From NCBI GenBank assembly GCA_947463665.1, contig CANHUD010000162.1:1-5696 (forward strand): 5,696 bases of DNA. The letters run 5' to 3'. This document shows, in pieces, positions 5,000-5,696 of this stretch. A program made the position numbers and the translations under genes. Source of the DNA: Sphingobacteriales bacterium (GTDB taxonomy: Bacteria > Bacteroidota > Bacteroidia > Chitinophagales > Chitinophagaceae). The notes below the pieces were generated by a model. That model was not told where the DNA came from, did no database searches, and was given only the letters and a program-made list of their open reading frames with translations. How positions within the stretch are numbered: the stretch's first letter is position 1; every line of letters starts with the position of its first letter.

Positions 5000-5696
5000 A
5001 TGCATAAAACGCTTACCCTTTCGGTCATACTATCCTTCATAGCTAGCATATGCATGGCCCAGAAACCTCCGGCCATGCTCTTTGGCGACACCACCCGTTT
5101 GGGCCGCCCCTTCTCCAAAGATCCGCATGTGGTGAAGTTCAACGGTAGATATCTGATGTATTACACGCTTCCGGCACATAAAGACAAATCCCATCCGGTA
5201 AAAGGTCTGGGCATCGGCATTTCGGAAAGCCGGGATCTGAAGCGGTGGACAAAAATCGCGGAGATCACCCCGGAAACCGAACCGGAAAAAAACGGACTGG
5301 CCGCCCCCTGTGCGCTGGTCATCGGCCAGCAGGTCCATCTCTTCTACCAGACCTACGGCAACGGTCCGAAAGACGCGATCTGCCATGCCGTTTCCGATGA
5401 TGGCATCCGGTTCTCCCGAAACCCCACCAACCCTATCTTCCGCCCAACAGGGAATTGGAACTGCGGTCGCGCCATTGATGCAGAAGTCTTCCCCTTCGGC
5501 GATCGCTACCTGCTCTATTTTGCCACCCGCGATTCCGCCTACAAGATCCAAATGCAGGGCGTAGCCTCCGCGCCGCTAACTACTAACTTCAACAGAGAGC
5601 AATGGACACAGCTGACCGATGCGCCTATCCTGAAACCGGAATACCCCTGGGAAGGGGAATGCGTGGAAGGTGCGTCCATCGTGCAGTATAAGGATA
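5000..5696 (+). CDS. Secreted glycoside hydrolase, five-bladed propeller (GH43/GH117-like), C-terminus cut by window edge
   Basis: Open from the ATG at 5000 to the right edge, 232 codons visible. MHKTLTLSVILSFIASICMA is a signal peptide with likely cleavage A20-Q21; the cysteine at 18 lacks a good lipobox. The mature part shows the family's three acidic landmarks: SKDPHVVKFNGRYLMYYT with D41 (presumed base), the AIDAEVFPFGDRYLLYFATRD block with D160 (pKa-tuning aspartate) and CVEGASIVQYKD with E223 (presumed acid). Repeated blade motifs (GIGISESRDLKRWT, CHAVSDDGIRF) support a propeller. Such enzymes trim plant or algal polysaccharide side chains outside the cell or in the periplasm; substrate cannot be read from sequence, and GH43 versus GH117 or a related family is undecided. 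A shorter ATG at 4990 meets a stop after five codons. It is transcribed divergently from the sugar dehydrogenase, suggesting joint sugar use. G+C is high (34 of 60 bases in 5461-5520). Confidence 0.88.
   Translation, partial: MHKTLTLSVILSFIASICMAQKPPAMLFGDTTRLGRPFSKDPHVVKFNGRYLMYYTLPAHKDKSHPVKGLGIGISESRDLKRWTKIAEITPETEPEKNGLAAPCALVIGQQVHLFYQTYGNGPKDAICHAVSDDGIRFSRNPTNPIFRPTGNWNCGRAIDAEVFPFGDRYLLYFATRDSAYKIQMQGVASAPLTTNFNREQWTQLTDAPILKPEYPWEGECVEGASIVQYKD

Noticed and set aside
5030..5551. 173-codon minus-strand open frame inside the glycosidase
   Set aside because: It is an antisense shadow of high-G+C coding sequence; the plus-strand frame has a signal peptide and clear family motifs.

Overview
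The window looks like chromosomal DNA of a member of the Bacteroidota, possibly the Chitinophagales or Cytophagales. Evidence: a short secreted protein with a Y-S-Q signal cleavage site, A/T-rich leaders mostly without Shine-Dalgarno sequences, a PQQ-type sugar dehydrogenase lipoprotein beside a secreted five-bladed-propeller glycosidase, and a compact FGE-sulfatase protein. The genus cannot be told from the sequence alone.

Layout from left to right. (1) 1-556, minus: a formylglycine-generating-enzyme (SUMF1/FGE) family protein, cut at its C-terminus by the window edge. (2) 732-1646, minus: a full-length Mrr-type modification-dependent restriction endonuclease. (3) 1647-1981: a long divergent intergenic region holding a nested inverted repeat, a probable promoter/operator region and one copy of a 15-bp direct repeat. 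(4) 1982-2467, plus: a small secreted protein of unknown function. (5) 2530-3432, plus: an HNH nuclease with an unrecognised N-terminal domain, preceded by a possible 14-codon leader ORF with a strong GGAGG site. (6) 3433-3705: a convergent spacer that begins inside the second copy of the 15-bp repeat. (7) 3706-4857, minus: a PQQ-dependent aldose sugar dehydrogenase lipoprotein. (8) 4858-4999: a divergent promoter region with a 14/15 direct repeat. (9) 5000 to the right edge, plus: a secreted GH43/GH117-like glycoside hydrolase, cut by the edge.

How the parts relate. The right third is a carbohydrate locus: an outward-facing glycosidase and a periplasmic sugar oxidase transcribed divergently. 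The middle holds two DNA-cutting enzymes of the kind that restrict foreign or modified DNA, Mrr and an McrA-like HNH protein, in separate and opposite transcription units. The 1982-3432 gene pair is clearly more A+T-rich than its surroundings and is bracketed by a perfect 15-bp direct repeat, one copy of which is the 3' end of the HNH gene. This fits a small acquired cargo or a duplication/replacement event at an HNH gene tail, but no integrase or transposase is visible. I see no rRNA, tRNA, CRISPR array or recognisable insertion sequence.
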